NCBI GenBank assembly: GCA_018343915.1 | Contig: JABRWF010000002.1 | Span: 4,154,001 to 4,218,000 of the forward strand | Direction: 5' to 3' | From: Agroathelia rolfsii | Taxonomy: Eukaryota > Basidiomycota > Agaricomycetes > Amylocorticiales > Amylocorticiaceae | Length of the DNA stretch: 64,000 bases | Shown here: one piece after another, positions 36,901 to 48,936 of the stretch | Numbering within the stretch: the first letter of the stretch is position 1 | Layout: every line of letters starts with the position of its first letter | Position numbers and translations under genes: made by a program | Notes under the pieces: generated by a model | What the model was told of the DNA's origin: nothing | The model's input: only the letters and a program-made list of their open reading frames with translations | Databases searched by the model: none

Positions 36901-38006
36901 GCGCGTATGACGCCCAAGCTTCAGCTTTTCGGCGACTCTCTGTGTGAACGAGCGCTTCTCAGAACGAGTTGAAAAATCATGAGGATCCAACAGCGGGAAT
37001 GCCTTCTTGGTTAGTGGGGCAGCAGCATCAAAGTCGGCTAGAGGCGGTAGATCAGCCAAAGGCAGATGCTCGACGCGGTTGGCCTTGATGACAAGAGGTG
37101 TAAGATACGAGAAGAAATAGTATGACCATGGCGATGCTGTTTGCTCTGCGGTTGGAGGAAGGATGTACTAGAAAAAGTATGAGGTTACGAAAGGGATAGA
37201 AAACAGGCCGATATATATACCTCCGGATCACTAGGAATGTATCGTCGCGGCGTAATCAAAGGGATGATTATACCAACGAGTGTTAATGTCCCCACAATAC
37301 CCCAGAGAAGGTCCCCTTGGGCAACATCAACGGGCTGAACATTGTAAGTAGCCAGAGGCAAGATGTCCCGCGCAAAATAGACGGCCCATGCAACAAACAA
37401 GACGAAGTTGACATGAGAAGCCAAGCTGAAACGCGAATAGGCGGGAGGACGAGTGACAACGTAGACGAAGGAAAGCAATAGAGTGTATGTCTAGTTATTT
37501 GTTACAGTAAATACGCGAGAAATGGACATACGCGCAAACGGATTGGCACATACAAATGTAATGATTAACGCAGCATCAATCCATCCCGGAATCTCCAAGT
37601 GCGATGAATGCTCTTGCTGGTGCTCAAGGAAGAACAAATGTAGAGTTAATCCCAAAAGAGGAATGCCACCCAGGACTCTAATTACTCCCAGTGTAAAGGC
37701 AAGCACCCCGCCATGTGAAGCAATGTGCTCGCGAAATCTCTGGCGTAGACTCGAGTTGGCATGATCTCCCTCGACTTCCTCGTAGGCAGATTGGTCCACA
37801 TTGCCTGTTCCACGAAACTTGTTCACAAATCTTTTAAACCAGCGCGATCCGCTTATGCCATACAAGAAGAGTATATCGGCGGATAGTAAGGTCGCATAGA
37901 GTGGAATGAGAAGAGTGTCAGCGAGTATTCTGAGGCTCTCAGGTTTTTCCGTTACAGTACTCGTAGGATAGGGCAAAGCCTGGAAAACCAGTTGTGGACT
38001 GTCCAT
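30988..38006 (-). CDS. ABCC-subfamily ABC transporter (MRP/Ybt1-like)
   Basis: Full-length ABC exporter with two TMD-NBD halves; relatives pump glutathione, glucuronide or bile-pigment conjugates across vacuolar or plasma membrane. It starts [17 protein letters not shown] at 38006 with an extra N-terminal membrane region. TMD1 carries a long Ser/Thr/Ala-rich insertion (about 36500-36130). NBD1 has Walker [16 protein letters not shown] (near 35000), signature SGGQK on a 13-nt exon (34410-34422), and Walker [10 protein letters not shown]. An acidic/Lys linker ([20 protein letters not shown]) precedes TMD2. NBD2 has its Walker region near 31900, signature [15 protein letters not shown], Walker B LLILDEATSAID and the H-loop [15 protein letters not shown]. 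It ends KAKA at 30988-30990. About 30 small exons are present; not all borders were checked. I noticed no disabling change. Confidence 0.88.
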
Positions 38007-38699
38007 GGCTCACAGATGTTGGATGTCCTGACTAGACAAGGTATTATACAGTCTTGGTGGAGAAGAACTTGAAGGTCAAGGGCTACTCACTCGGAGCCTG
38101 ATGCCTGTCGAGTCACTAGAAATCATGATAGCCGCAAATTGCGCGAGCACTCTGTGCCCCTTTAGGCCTTTTAGGAACACACACGAGGCTCTGATAACGT
38201 ATCCCGAAGTCGGAGAAGACCTTAAAAATACTGGCATGCCTCGCAAATGCCTCAAATCCATGCTACGGCAGCCCGTTCAAATTTACAAGCATGTTTGCTT
38301 GTGGCCAACGAGATTTTTTTTGCCTCATGCACTAGCAGATTCTACTTTATGCCATATAAGAATATTGTGGAGATTCACAGAAAAATAAACCAGAGCCAGC
38401 TGTGACTGCGGTCATCATTGCCGCTGATATCGTTGCCATCCCATCTCTCTCAGGGCTCAGGAACCAATGGTGCCGGCCCTTCGGTTATTCCATCAATACG
38501 ACTAGCTAATTAGGAAAATATCGTACAAAACATGATCATGTAATTGCATTTTACCCTAAAATCAGACACAAACTATGATCATGATTGGACAGCTTTAGCA
38601 TATGCTTCCAAAGCCACCATCATCCCCACTAGCCAAAACAATTGCTGTGATGCCCAGGTCCTTCTTAGCTTTATATCAGCAGAATAGGCTATGATACTC
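38007..38699. other. Upstream region of the ABCC gene, edge of the retroelement island
   Basis: This is the probable promoter of the minus-strand transporter. From about 38580 the sequence becomes typical of the AT-rich repeats to the right. No gene seen. Confidence 0.4.
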
Positions 38700-38933
38700 A
38701 TGACCAGTGTTACAGGGTCCTTATATATATTTCAGGGGTGGTCTGTATGCTTCTAGAATGGTCTATGCACAGAGACAGAAATAGAAAGGAATGCTAAATA
38801 TAGTACAAATGGATGACTGAGCATGATGGTGCAATTATTGTATTATCAGCTGATTAATCAAGAGTGTAGGCTTAGAAGGAACTAGAAAGGTCTAGACTTT
38901 TGTCAAGTGTCAAGGCTCATACTCTTGACTACT
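38700..38933 (-). mobile_element. LTR-A fragment, minus orientation
   Basis: The sequence at 38720-38850 is the reverse complement of the LTR-A promoter part seen at 50240-50390 (tatataaggaccctgtaat, gcattcctttctatttctgt). A short terminal piece, tgtcaaggctcatactcttgacta, starts at 38908. The LTR is truncated by the LTR-C copy beginning at 38934. Confidence 0.65.
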
Positions 38934-40150
38934 ATCAAAAGCACACCTGACTCTTGTTACTAAAACTCAATCAGAGCCTATATTAACCCCTGTAAGGTAT
39001 GGGGTAGCCTGTAATTGTTAAAAGTTAGTGGTAATGGTGTAATGTAGACTACTTGTAATCTACTGGTTACCTATTTAAAAGACAACTAACTTACTTGTTT
39101 GAAAAGTTAATGGTCTGTTGTGTTATAGGTTTAAAGGCAATAAAACCTATTTATGAAAGCGATTAGTAACTCTGTTACACCTGAGTTAAGACTGTAGCCG
39201 GTGTCCCTTTGAGACTACCTACTTGTTTCCCTTTAGGAAAGGCTTGTTGTCTTGTCTTGTAGACTTTGTAAGTCTAGGGTGAAGTTAGTACTCTAGGAGC
39301 TAGTCTTGTAGACTATTTAACTCACTATTTTTGAGTGAAATAACTTATCATTTCCAGCTGAATTTGCTGGTGCTTATATAATACAAAATATTCTAATTTC
39401 TACAAGATTAGTAAGCCAATCCTGTGCTTATCTAATCCGCTTAGTAAGAAGGGTTGCTTACAAATCAGCTTATAAATCAGCTTAGTAATATTCCTATTTG
39501 CTGAATAATATGCTTGGTAAGCAATCTGTGTGCTTAGTAAGTAATTTGTATAGTATTAGTAAGTAAAATGTCTATTGATCTCAATATCCTATTATTAGAT
39601 CTGTATTAGTAATATTTTATAAATATTACTAATATTATGAACTTGCTTAGTAAATATTTTGGTGATTTATAAGCAAGGATCTAGGGCGTGAAAAATCAAT
39701 TAGTAATATTCACAATAATTATTTAGAAATGAATATTTAAATGGAATTGTTTAATATTTATGAAAAGATATTCATAAATGATAAAGTCAAGTGACTTCAG
39801 ATATGATAATCTTATCTCTGATAAGATTAGATATAATGAAATATTGAAAATATTAAATAAAAGAATATATACATATTATTTCAATGAATATATGCATGTA
39901 AAGAATTGTTAATATCTCAACAATGAATGGTTGTAAAATCATGAAATAAATAATCATGTATGATATGATGTTAGATGATTATTTGAAGTATTCATTGGAA
40001 TTATTGGAAAGATATGAAGCTTGTAAATATTCAATCTTTCAACAGTAATAGCTGTTTTACAACTCCTAAAGCCTGGGATGCAAGGATGTACATACCTTGT
40101 GCATGGTTTCCACTATCACTTAAGATGGAGCTTTGCTGTTACTAGGCTTT
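38934..40150 (-). mobile_element. LTR-C fragment carrying a nested solo LTR-D
   Basis: Left part 38934-39015 and right part 40050 to about 40140 together match the LTR-C copy at 57633-57790 read in the same direction (actcaaccagagcctac..., gctgttttac...cctgggatgca). They are split by the LTR-D at 39016-40044 with target duplication gtaat. The right end fades near 40150. Confidence 0.75.
39016..40044 (+). mobile_element. Solo LTR-D, 1029 bp, TSD gtaat
   Basis: Begins TGTTAAAAG and ends CTTTCAACA. It is flanked by gtaat at 39011-39015 and at 40045-40049. It has exactly the same length as the copy at 50440-51468. The 3' two-thirds match that copy closely; the first 130 bp are a divergent variant. 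No coding capacity. Confidence 0.88.
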
Positions 40151-41639
40151 TGTCACAACCCCCTCTGCACACAAGTGGCTCCCACTCTGACATTTCCAAC
40201 ATATCCCCACTCACCCTTGCCCACTACCATCCAATAACCAAAGACACCTCTCCGGCTCCCAACTTCCACTCTCTGCCCTTTGCAATTTGGGCGTTGGAAC
40301 CAGCAACCCCTTGCTTGGCGCCCGACCAGAGTCCCAGAGTCTTTTCCTCTTCTCACGTATCCTATTTTCCCATCATTTTCCCTACACATTCTGGTACCCT
40401 TATTGTCACAGGCCTAAGGCAATATCCTGCAATACTATGATTTTAGCTATTAATACTATGATGATATATTCTGTGAAAGACTATGAAAGATAAGGAATAG
40501 TTAATACAACCTAGTACAGGGCCAGCAGTAACGCCTCTAGGGTTTCCAACCCTGAGGTTACTTATAAGAACAAAGCTATGATTAGGATAACTATAATAAC
40601 TGTGACTTATGACTTGGACTTGTAGGAGCGGTATAGAGACAAGGAAATACTCTTAAGGCTGATAGACACTTGAAGGGGACTTTAGACAGTGAGACAATAA
40701 TACTAGAATTGACGAAAGAGGTCTGTGAGATGGGGAACATCTCTTAGACCTTAAAGGTTTAAATACATGATGGTATACTATTGTTCTCTATATTGGTACG
40801 CTCTCCTAGCTTCTAACCCTTACTAAATACTCCAATATAACTCCTAGGATCCTCCTTGATTGTTCCAATGATTATCATGATGTGTTGTGGTTCCTATGTA
40901 ACTGTGATAGTGCCTGGAAGATAGAAAATGTAAAGTTACGCTCTTTTGTGTGACGTGACGCGTGACATGTCACAACCAGCGCGACAGTAAAAGGGAGCGG
41001 AAACAATGATATACCTTCTTCTAAGCCTTGGGCTTAGAGCTAAGCTATGATCAAATCATAAACTATGATTTGCTGTAATATACTATGACTTATAAGTAAT
41101 ATACTGTGAGATGCTATGTATCATAGCCTCTATACCATGATTTGTGGCTTGATAATAATAATATTAAATACTTGGTAAACCTGAATGTATGCTTATTAAA
41201 CATGAATAAATGCTATAGTGTCTATGGCATGGTATAACTATGGTTGTGACACTTATTCACATAGATAGTTTTGGCCCATTTGCGCCCCGTATTCCATTTT
41301 CTACTCTCCATCTCACTTCATTTCTATTCCTCTTGGTACCCTCCTGCTACTATAGTATTTATACCGACCTAGCATATACCTAGCTACCTTAGTTCGGAAA
41401 TCAACTTAGTTCCCCTTCTCCTGTCTGACTCTTGTCCCAGACTGCAACTAGGTAAGGGCCTGACACATATGTCTTGGCTAAGTCCAGTCACCCCTCTCCT
41501 TTCCTATCTACTCTCCCATCTCTACTCCTGTTCACTCTGTCTCCACTTCTGTTCTGCTCTGCCCCTTCCCTTTTCTGCTATCTCTGTCTGTCCAAGACTT
41601 AACACTGATAGCATACTTATTGCATTGTGCTGAGTGATC
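40151..41639. mobile_element. Unclassified repeat (E) with a nested solo LTR-B
   Basis: Pyrimidine-rich DNA at 40151-40403 (starting tgtcacaaccccctctgc) and 41252-41639 forms one unit once the LTR-B inside it is removed. It is present only once in the window and has no coding region. Its TGTCA start suggests another LTR family, but the end is not clear. Confidence 0.4.
40404..41251 (+). mobile_element. Solo LTR-B, 848 bp, TSD cttat
   Basis: Runs from TGTCACAGGCCTAAGG to GGTTGTGACA. Exact 5-bp target duplications cttat lie at 40399-40403 and 41252-41256. Related copies occur at 44487-45359 (minus) and 52621-53523 (plus). Confidence 0.92.
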
Positions 41640-41863
41640 CTTAGCCTAATAATAGAATGATCTAGACTATGCTTACTAACTAGTCACTAGTACAAGGGAA
41701 CTATGATGGCCGGTCATGTGACCAAGCACCATGTGATCCTTTGCCTTGTTGGGCAAATAAATAATGAAAGAGATGTAGAAAATAGAAAATAAATTATAAA
41801 AATACAAGAAAAATAGCAAAAAATAGAGAAAAATCAGGAGAGTCTAGGTGTACCCATGACATC
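41640..41863 (-). mobile_element. LTR-A fragment, minus orientation
   Basis: Reverse complement of the first ~220 bp of LTR-A (compare 55557-55780): it contains ccggtcatgtgaccaagcac and ends gtgtacccatgaca at 41863. The rest of the LTR is missing. Confidence 0.7.
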
Positions 41864-42295
41864 AAGGCTTGCACTCTTAATGTATCTAACAAACACTAAC
41901 CTCCTGTAAGGTATAGAGGATGGGCTATAACACCCCTTTTTACAGTGTGTTACTTGGTTAGATTTTAAGGCAGCAATCACCATGCTCCTATTCAACTCCC
42001 TTTGTTATTACTATACAAACAATTAACCTTGCTAGGTTAGACTAGGTACTCTAAGTCTTAAAGACTTTTCCTTGGTCTTTACTTTGTGTTAGATTATTTA
42101 TTTATATAATAAAACTTAGGGGCAGTGGCTTAGCCCTCCAGTATCTATATAATTACTAAGAGGATAATTTCTGCCTCTACCTGAATAAACAGGGTTTTTA
42201 TTTACTTGTAATACCTTGTATATATTGAGGTCTTAGGCTTATACTAGGCTCTTATACTAGTCTGTATATATTTGCTACTTAGAACACCCTAAATA
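41864..42295. mobile_element. LTR-F-like repeat
   Basis: The first ~190 bp (tcaaggcttgcactcttaat..., aacactaacctcctgtaagg) recur at 48751-48936, where they adjoin the leader of a gag remnant, so this is probably an LTR. The remainder is AT-rich and seen once. Confidence 0.5.
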
Positions 42296-43902
42296 TCAAG
42301 AGTATACCTGACTCTTATTAGTAAAACTCAACTAATGTTATAAGACAATCACTGTATTATAAATTTATTTAAAATTTCTCATTATTTTTCTGATTTTTCT
42401 CCGATTTTTCTCTATTTTTTGGTGTATAATATATATATTATATAAGCAGGTATTACATAAGTACCCTGATGACTAAGCAAAGTCATGTGATCAGTCATCA
42501 TGTGACCACTAGTCATGTGACTTATTATATAAAGCAGGTCTAGAACATAACACTATTATAGACTCACTATGGTGCAATATTGCATCACACTTAGCACCTC
42601 TGTGCACAGACCATGTACCAGGTGCACAGACTAGGTAGAATTAGTATATAATCCTATAGTGCTTTACCTGAAGACCCCAGATTCGTTCTCTTCATCTTTA
42701 GGTAAGCATGGTAGTGCTTTGTAGTAGATAAGTAACTAATATAATAAAACTTTGTCTTTAGAGTCCCTATCTCTCTCTCTCTCTCCCCCCCACCAAATCC
42801 TCTCTGCTCAGTGCTAGGAGGTTGTGAGCATGCTTTGTGCTGCTTACAGAAGAAACAAGCTCAGTGCAAGTCTCCATGTGTGCATATAAGACAGGTCCAG
42901 CCTTTGTGGTGACCATTTGCGTCTGCAATAACACAACAAAACATAGTGCTCAGTGCACTTAAGTAAGTAAAGGCTTTGCCCTGCACTTGTTGCAGTTAAG
43001 ATACCCTGCACCCCTATTGACATACACAAGACCTTTGGTGCTGTAACAGTAGACCTTGCTTGAAAGTTCAGTGAACTTGGAGTAAAGCTTGGTGACTGGA
43101 ACACTCTGAAGTAAGTGAGAGTTAAGATAGGGCACAAGGCATATACACCTACGTATCCCAGGCCTTGGGAGTTGTAAAACAGCCATTACAGGCTACCTTG
43201 CACCTTAGAGAGGTTTACGTAGGCACTGGTTGAGTTTTGGTGGCAAGAGTCAGATGTGCTCTTGATAACTAACGCCTATAAAAACCCCTTTAAAATATGG
43301 GGTAACCAGTAATAGTTATTTTACTTCTTTTAAGGCTTAGGATATAAGGGTGTATACTTCCCTGTATATTATTCTTGTTGTCACTCACACTAGAGCTTGT
43401 CAATCCCTAAGCTTTACTCCAAGTCTGCTAGACTTTCAAGCAAAGGCTATTATTGAGACACTAGTATTCTTGTGTATACAAGTAGGTGTTGGGGTATCTT
43501 AACCTCAATAAGTGCAGGGCAGAGCCTTTACTTGCTTAAGTGCACTGAGCACTATATATGTTGTGTTATTGCAGATACAAATGGTTACTACTAGGGCTGG
43601 ACCTGTCTTATACATGCACATAGAGACTGCACTAAGTACATCTCTTTCTATAAGTAGCACGGAGCATGCTTATAACCTCCTAGTACAAAGTAGAGAGGAT
43701 TTTGAGAGAGGGGGGGGGGAAAGAGATAGGCTCTAAAGACAAAGTTTTATTATGTTAGTCAACTATTTAATACAAAGTACTACTGTGCTTACCTAAAGAC
43801 AAAGAAAACAAATCTGGGGTCTTTAGGTAGACACTACAAGGTTATATACTAATTCTACCTAGTCTGTGTACTTGGTATATAGTCTGTGCATAGTAATATT
43901 AA
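42296..43902 (-). mobile_element. LTR-C, minus orientation, split by a second LTR-C
   Basis: The outer copy comprises 42296-42335 and 43273-43902. It matches 57633-58290 in direction and order and is truncated on the right by an LTR-D at 43903. The inner copy at 42336-43267 lies in the opposite orientation. Confidence 0.75.
42336..43267 (+). mobile_element. Solo LTR-C, 932 bp, TSD actaa
   Basis: Starts TGTTATAAGACAATC and ends GCTCTTGATA (a TG...CA end with one transition). It is flanked by actaa at 42331-42335 and 43268-43272. It contains a TATA box near 42645 and a hairpin CCTGAAGA...TCTTTAGG downstream (42667-42702). It has a TC microsatellite near 42770. Confidence 0.9.
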
Positions 43903-44067
43903 ACTATAGTAGTCCTTGGGTTGTATAGTGTAGCTATATGCTAGCTCACAAGTTACCTGTTATAAAATAAACACTTACTTTTAAGAAAAGTACAGGTTTT
44001 GGATTGTTTCCTAGGATTAGGCAAGGTTTCCTAGGTAAGAAGCAATTAGTAACTTTGCTATACTTAA

Positions 44068-45929
44068 TGTTACAAGACACTCATTATACTATAAATTTAT
44101 TTAAGATTTTTCATTATTTTTCTGATTTTTCTCTAATTTTTCTCTATTTTTTTGGTATATAACATGTATATTACATAAGCGGATATTACATAAATACTCT
44201 GATAACTAAGCAAAGTCATGTGATTAGTCATCATGTGACTGGCCATTATGTAACTACTAGTTATGTGACTTATTATGCAAAGCAGGTCTAGAGCATGGGT
44301 CTAGAACATGACACCATTATAGACTTACTGTGGTGCAATATTGCATTATACTTAGCACCTCTATGCACAGACCATGTACTAGTACACAGACCAGGTAGAA
44401 ATAGTATATAACCCTATAGTGCCCCTACCTAAAGACCCCAGATTTGTTCTCTTTGTCTTTAGGTAACTATAGTAGTGCTTTGTATCTGTCACAACCTCAG
44501 TAGTACTATGCCATAGATATAATAGCATTTACTTATGTTTACCAAGCATATATCTAGGTTTATTTGGTATAGACTTAAAACAATCATGCAATTACTTAGG
44601 TATTTAATATTTATTACATCAGACTACAAATCATGCCATAGACACTATAATACAATATACACTATATTGTATTACCTATAAGTCATAGTATACCATAGTT
44701 GAACTATAGTCTATTATTTAGTCATAGCTTAGTTCTAAGCCTTAGGCTTAGAAAGAGGCATACCATTATTTCCGCTCCCTTTTACTATTGCACTGGTTGT
44801 GACATGTCATGTGTCACATTATGCAAAAGAGTGTAACTCTACATTTTCTATCTTTAGGCACTATCATAGTTACACAGGAACTACAACACATTATGATAAT
44901 CACTAGAACAATCAAGGAAGATCCTAGCAGTTATATTGGATTATTTAGTAAGAGTTAGAGACTAGGAAAGCACACCAATATAGAGAACAATAGTATACTA
45001 TTATGTATTTAAACCTTTAGGGTCTAAGAGATGTTCCCCATCTCACAGACCTCTTTTGTCAATTCTATCATTGTTTTCTCACTGTCTAAAGCCTTCTCCA
45101 AGTCCTTGCTAGCCTTAAATAATATTTGCTAAGTGTTTCTATTGTCCTTACAAGTCTAAGTAGTATTGGGTGTTAACCTCTTACTATTTAGACTCCTCCT
45201 ATTATATTCCATTGTTCTAAGACCATAGTTACTATAGCCATTGTATCCCTAAGTCAGGGATAGTATTAGTTATGCTCCTAAGTGTCCATTATACCACTTC
45301 CTTTATATCAAGTCACAGTCATAGTTATAGATACATTTTATAGTTATAGACCTGTAATAGTATCTAATAGTTAGCTAACACAATAAAACCTTTGTCTTCA
45401 GAGTCACTATACTCTAGGCTTGTAGAGCCTATCCCCCCCTCTTTCTTTCTCCCCCACAAAATCCTCCCTGCTTTGTACTAAGAGGTAATAGGTGTGCTCT
45501 ATGCTACCTATTGTTTAGAGGCTGCTTAGTGCTCCTCTATATATACACTACATAATACAGGCTCAGGCTTTGTACTAGCTACTTGCAGTTATTGATCACA
45601 AAATCATAGTGCTTAGTGCACCTAAGTAAACAAAGGCTTGCCCTGCATTTATCAAGGCTAAGAGACCCTGCATGCCTATTTGTATACACAAGAAACTTTG
45701 TGTCTCAATGGTAGACCTTGCTTGAAGACTTTGCAAGTCTAGAATAAAGCTTGGTAATCAGCAAGCTCAGAGTTGAGTGAGAACAAAAACAGTGCACAAG
45801 ATATGTCTATCCTTGCATCCCAAGCCTTAGGAGTTGTAAAACAGCCATTACAGGCTACTCCATACCTTACAGGGGTTAACGTAGGCTCTGGTTGAGTTTT
45901 AGTAGTAAGAGGCAGGTATGCTCTTGACA
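44068..45929 (+). mobile_element. Solo LTR-C with nested LTR-B, TSD cttaa
   Basis: Starts TGTTACAAGACACTC and ends GCTCTTGACA. cttaa flanks it at 44063-44067 and 45930-45934. Removing the LTR-B at 44487-45359 plus one TSD leaves about 984 bp. A TATA box lies near 44405, followed by an 8-bp hairpin CCTAAAGA...TCTTTAGG (44428-44463). Confidence 0.9.
44487..45359 (-). mobile_element. Solo LTR-B inside LTR-C, TSD gtatc
   Basis: Reverse-oriented: begins TGTCACAACC and ends ATAGACCTGTAATA (degenerate). It is flanked by gtatc at 44482-44486 and 45360-45364. Confidence 0.9.
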
Positions 45930-45948
45930 CTTAAGATAAGACTATAGC

Positions 45949-46811
45949 TGTTGAAAGATATATATATTTCAATACATCCAATCTTTCTAAATATTCCAAT
46001 GAACACTTTAATAAATCAGTTTATATCTCATCTATCACTGTTATTTATTTCAAGAATTTACAACTATTAGTTGTGGAGATATAAAACAATTATTCATTCA
46101 CTTTATTCTGAATATTTCTAAAATATATTCATATTTCAATATTCATTTCTTAAAATCATTTAAATATTCATTTTAAATATCTTTTGTTTAAACAATTCAC
46201 TTTACTTACTAATACATGATTGTGATTATAAATCAGCTTATAAATCACACAAATAAATTAGTAATCACCTTTAAAGATATTAGTAATATTTGAGATATAT
46301 TACTAGTATCACTTTCCTATTCATTCAAATATTCAATTTGCTTACAAATACTATACTTAGCTTACAGAGCAGATTTGTCAGCATAAACCTTACACTCTTT
46401 GCTTACCAAGCAGATTACTTAAGTAAAGACATTGCTTACAAATCCTTCTAAACCCTAGCTAAATCAGCTGTAAAATATAAGTTATTTCACTCGAAAATAG
46501 TGAGTTAAATAGTCTATAAGACTAGCTCCTAGGGTACTAACTTCACCTCAGATTTACCAAGTCTACAAGATAAGAAAACAAGTCTTTCCCAAGGGAAAAC
46601 AAGTAGGTAGTCTCAAAGGGACACCAGCTACAATCTTATCTTAAGTATAGCATAGTTACTAATTGCTTCCCACCTAGGAAACCTTGCCTAATCTTAGGAA
46701 ACAATCCAAAGCCTGCACTTTTCTTAAAAGTAAGTATTTGCTTTATAACAGGTAACTTATGAGCTAGTATATAGCCACACTATACAACTTGAGAACTACC
46801 ATAGTTCAATA
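45949..46811 (-). mobile_element. LTR-D' (variant of LTR-D), minus orientation
   Basis: From TGTTGAAAG to CCATAGTTCAATA, about 863 bp. It is the near reverse complement of 48937-49798. Its flanks do not form a target duplication, which fits a role as one arm of an inversion. Confidence 0.85.
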
Positions 46812-47283
46812 ATGATAATTACTGAAACAATTAAGGAGGATCCTAGGAGTTATATTGGATTATTTAGTAAGGGTTAGAAGCCAGAAGAGCATAGCAATCT
46901 AGAGAACAATAGTATACCATTATATATTTAAACCTTTAAGGTCTAAGAGATGTTCCCTATCTCACAGACCTCTTTTGTCAATTCTATTGTCTTTTCCCTT
47001 GTCTAAAGTCCCCTCACAAGCCACTACTAGCTCTAAGAATATTTCCTTGCCTCTGTATTATTTCCTGCAAGCCTAAGTTATAGTCAAAGCTATTATAAGT
47101 TATAGTTCACCATTCCATTATTAACCTCAGGGTTGGAAACCCTGAGAGTGTCACCTCTAGCCTTAGATTAGGCTAGAGAAATCATAAAATTTTACTAACA
47201 ATTCTATAGGAACTATTCACAGTGTTCATAGTATTTATAGTATTATTTATAGTATTATTGTTTATTGCTATAGACCTATGACA
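46812..47283 (-). mobile_element. 5' half of an LTR-B, inverted
   Basis: Read on the minus strand it begins TGTCATAGGTCTATAGC at 47283 and runs to ...GTAATTATCAT at 46812. The missing 3' half starts at 49799 (attataatgtgttg) on the plus strand, so together they form one LTR of about 900 bp. The outer flanks are caacc (47284-47288, i.e. ggttg on the minus strand) and ggttg (52127-52131). Confidence 0.85.
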
Positions 47284-48348
47284 CAACCCTTGCTTAGCTC
47301 ACAAAGTAGCATCCATTGCTTTCTGCAATGTAGTGAGGTTTTTAGGGTTCCACCCTGCCAACGTATTCCGGATTTTAGGATTTAACCTATCTAGGAACTG
47401 AACCTTCTAGTCTTCTTTAGATAAGTCTGTTTATTGTGCTGTGGCCCAGAAATCTGTGATGAACTCCTGAGTTGTTTAGCTTCCTTGTCTGAGCCCCTTT
47501 AATTTGTCTAGAGCCACTCTTTTGAAGTTAAAGGCCTTGTACAGCCCTTTAAAAGCCTTGAAAAATTTGTCAAAAGGAAAATCCTTTTCTCCCTTGATGG
47601 CTGATTTAGTAATTTTTTCTGCCTACTCCTAGGCCCATTATACAGGTCCACTGGTGAGAAGACCAATTAGAAGGCACCCCTTATCTATGTCTGTTGTATA
47701 GAGTGTAGGGTTGAGTGCCAGATAGTTTTTGAATTCCATGACAAAACTCTGATATGTGTCATAAGAACCATCAAACTTTGCAGGTTCCTTGCCCCTTTCT
47801 TTGGTCAATGATATTATGGCTAGCAGGGGAGCAGATCTATCAGTAATTTCTATGAGCTTCTTCTGAGTATCTATAACACCCCTAAGCATTGCAGTGGTCT
47901 TCTTGTATAGGTTTATTATTTGCACAATAAGGGCTTTAAGACTAGGTGTAGAGGCAGAGGATGAGGATGATTGTCCAGACATGATAGGGGTTCTTAGGTA
48001 CAAGGGAATTGGGGTATGGATTATTGGAGGGGTAGGGATGGGAGTTAGTACACATAATCTGGTATATAATGCAATGGAGGCCTTAGTTTTTCTAAATTTA
48101 GAGGGAGATGGGTACTCCTCTTCTTCTTCTTCCTTTTCTGAGGATTTAGGCTTTAGGGTTGCCGGACAAGATGGAGATGGAGTTTTTGGTTGACTAAAGA
48201 TTAGCTCAGGTGTAGATAGGGCAGATATGGCCAGTTCTACAGGTGTAAATTTGGTAGCCCAAGGGATTGGTACAGAGGTTAGGGCAGGTATAGTAGAAGA
48301 GGAGGCTTTGGGCTTTATGGGTGCCTTTCCTTTTGCAGATTTGCTCAT
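47284..48348 (-). pseudogene. Retrotransposon gag remnant (first part of gag2)
   Basis: Ty3/Gypsy-type capsid gene of a fungal LTR element. It begins MSKSAKGKAPIKPKASSS at 48348 and has a Ser/Pro/Glu-rich N-terminus. The retrotransposon gag domain reads AKFDGSYDTYQSFVMEFKNY, then LLIGLLTSGPV, TTQEFITDFWATAQ and FLDRLNPKIRNTLAGW. From about 47640 onward it carries several in-frame stops but the same frame persists to the edge at 47284. There it meets an inserted LTR-B; the continuation, including a zinc knuckle, is at 52127-52406 on the other strand. Confidence 0.85.
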
Positions 48349-48936
48349 AAAGCAGATTTGTTATCTTTTTCTTTCTTAGGCACCAAGCAGAGTACCTCTG
48401 GTAATGTATAAAAGTGTATAGTAAAAGGAACAAGTCTAATTAGGCAGTTTTACTTTCTAAAGAAAGTCCCTAGAAGCAATGGACTAACTCCATAGTAGTG
48501 CCTTTGGGTAATAACACTGGATTTCTCTGGAAGTATAGGTACTCTCAAACCTAAATCTGAATGGGTTAAAATTGGGTATTAGATTCTAACTAATTGCTTC
48601 TGCAAATAGTTCAAGACCAGACAAGTTTTGATAGATAAAAATATACATAAAATTTTTATTTCCTTTACTTGTGCTAATTGCAGTAAATCCACTACACACT
48701 GGAGCTAGGCTTAATAGTAGTTAGATTTTAGCTTCAACCTAATGTCAAGGCTTATATTCTTGACATATCTAATAAACACTAACCTCCTATAAGGTATGGA
48801 GGATAGGCTATAAGACCTCTTTTTACAGTGTGTTACTTAGTTAGATTTTAAGGCAGTGACCACTATGCTCCTGTTCAACTTCCTTTATTATTACTATACA
48901 AATAATTAACCTTGCTAGGTTAGACTAGGTACTCTA
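48349..48936 (-). mobile_element. Leader and 5' LTR-F fragment of the gag2 element
   Basis: The untranslated leader lies at 48349-48750. Read on the minus strand, the LTR end GCCTTGACA at 48751 is followed by ttaggttgaagct (48733-48749 region), a primer-binding-like site resembling the one at 56406-56416. The LTR-F piece 48751-48936 is cut by the LTR-D' at 48937. Confidence 0.6.

Larger units (their letters stand above)
43903..45948 (+). mobile_element. 5' part of an LTR-D with nested LTR-C and LTR-B
   Basis: LTR-D sequence at 43903-44067 (ttgggttgtatagtgtagctatatgc) resumes at 45935-45948 after the inserted LTR-C with its TSD. It then stops at the inverted LTR-D' beginning at 45949. Confidence 0.75.
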
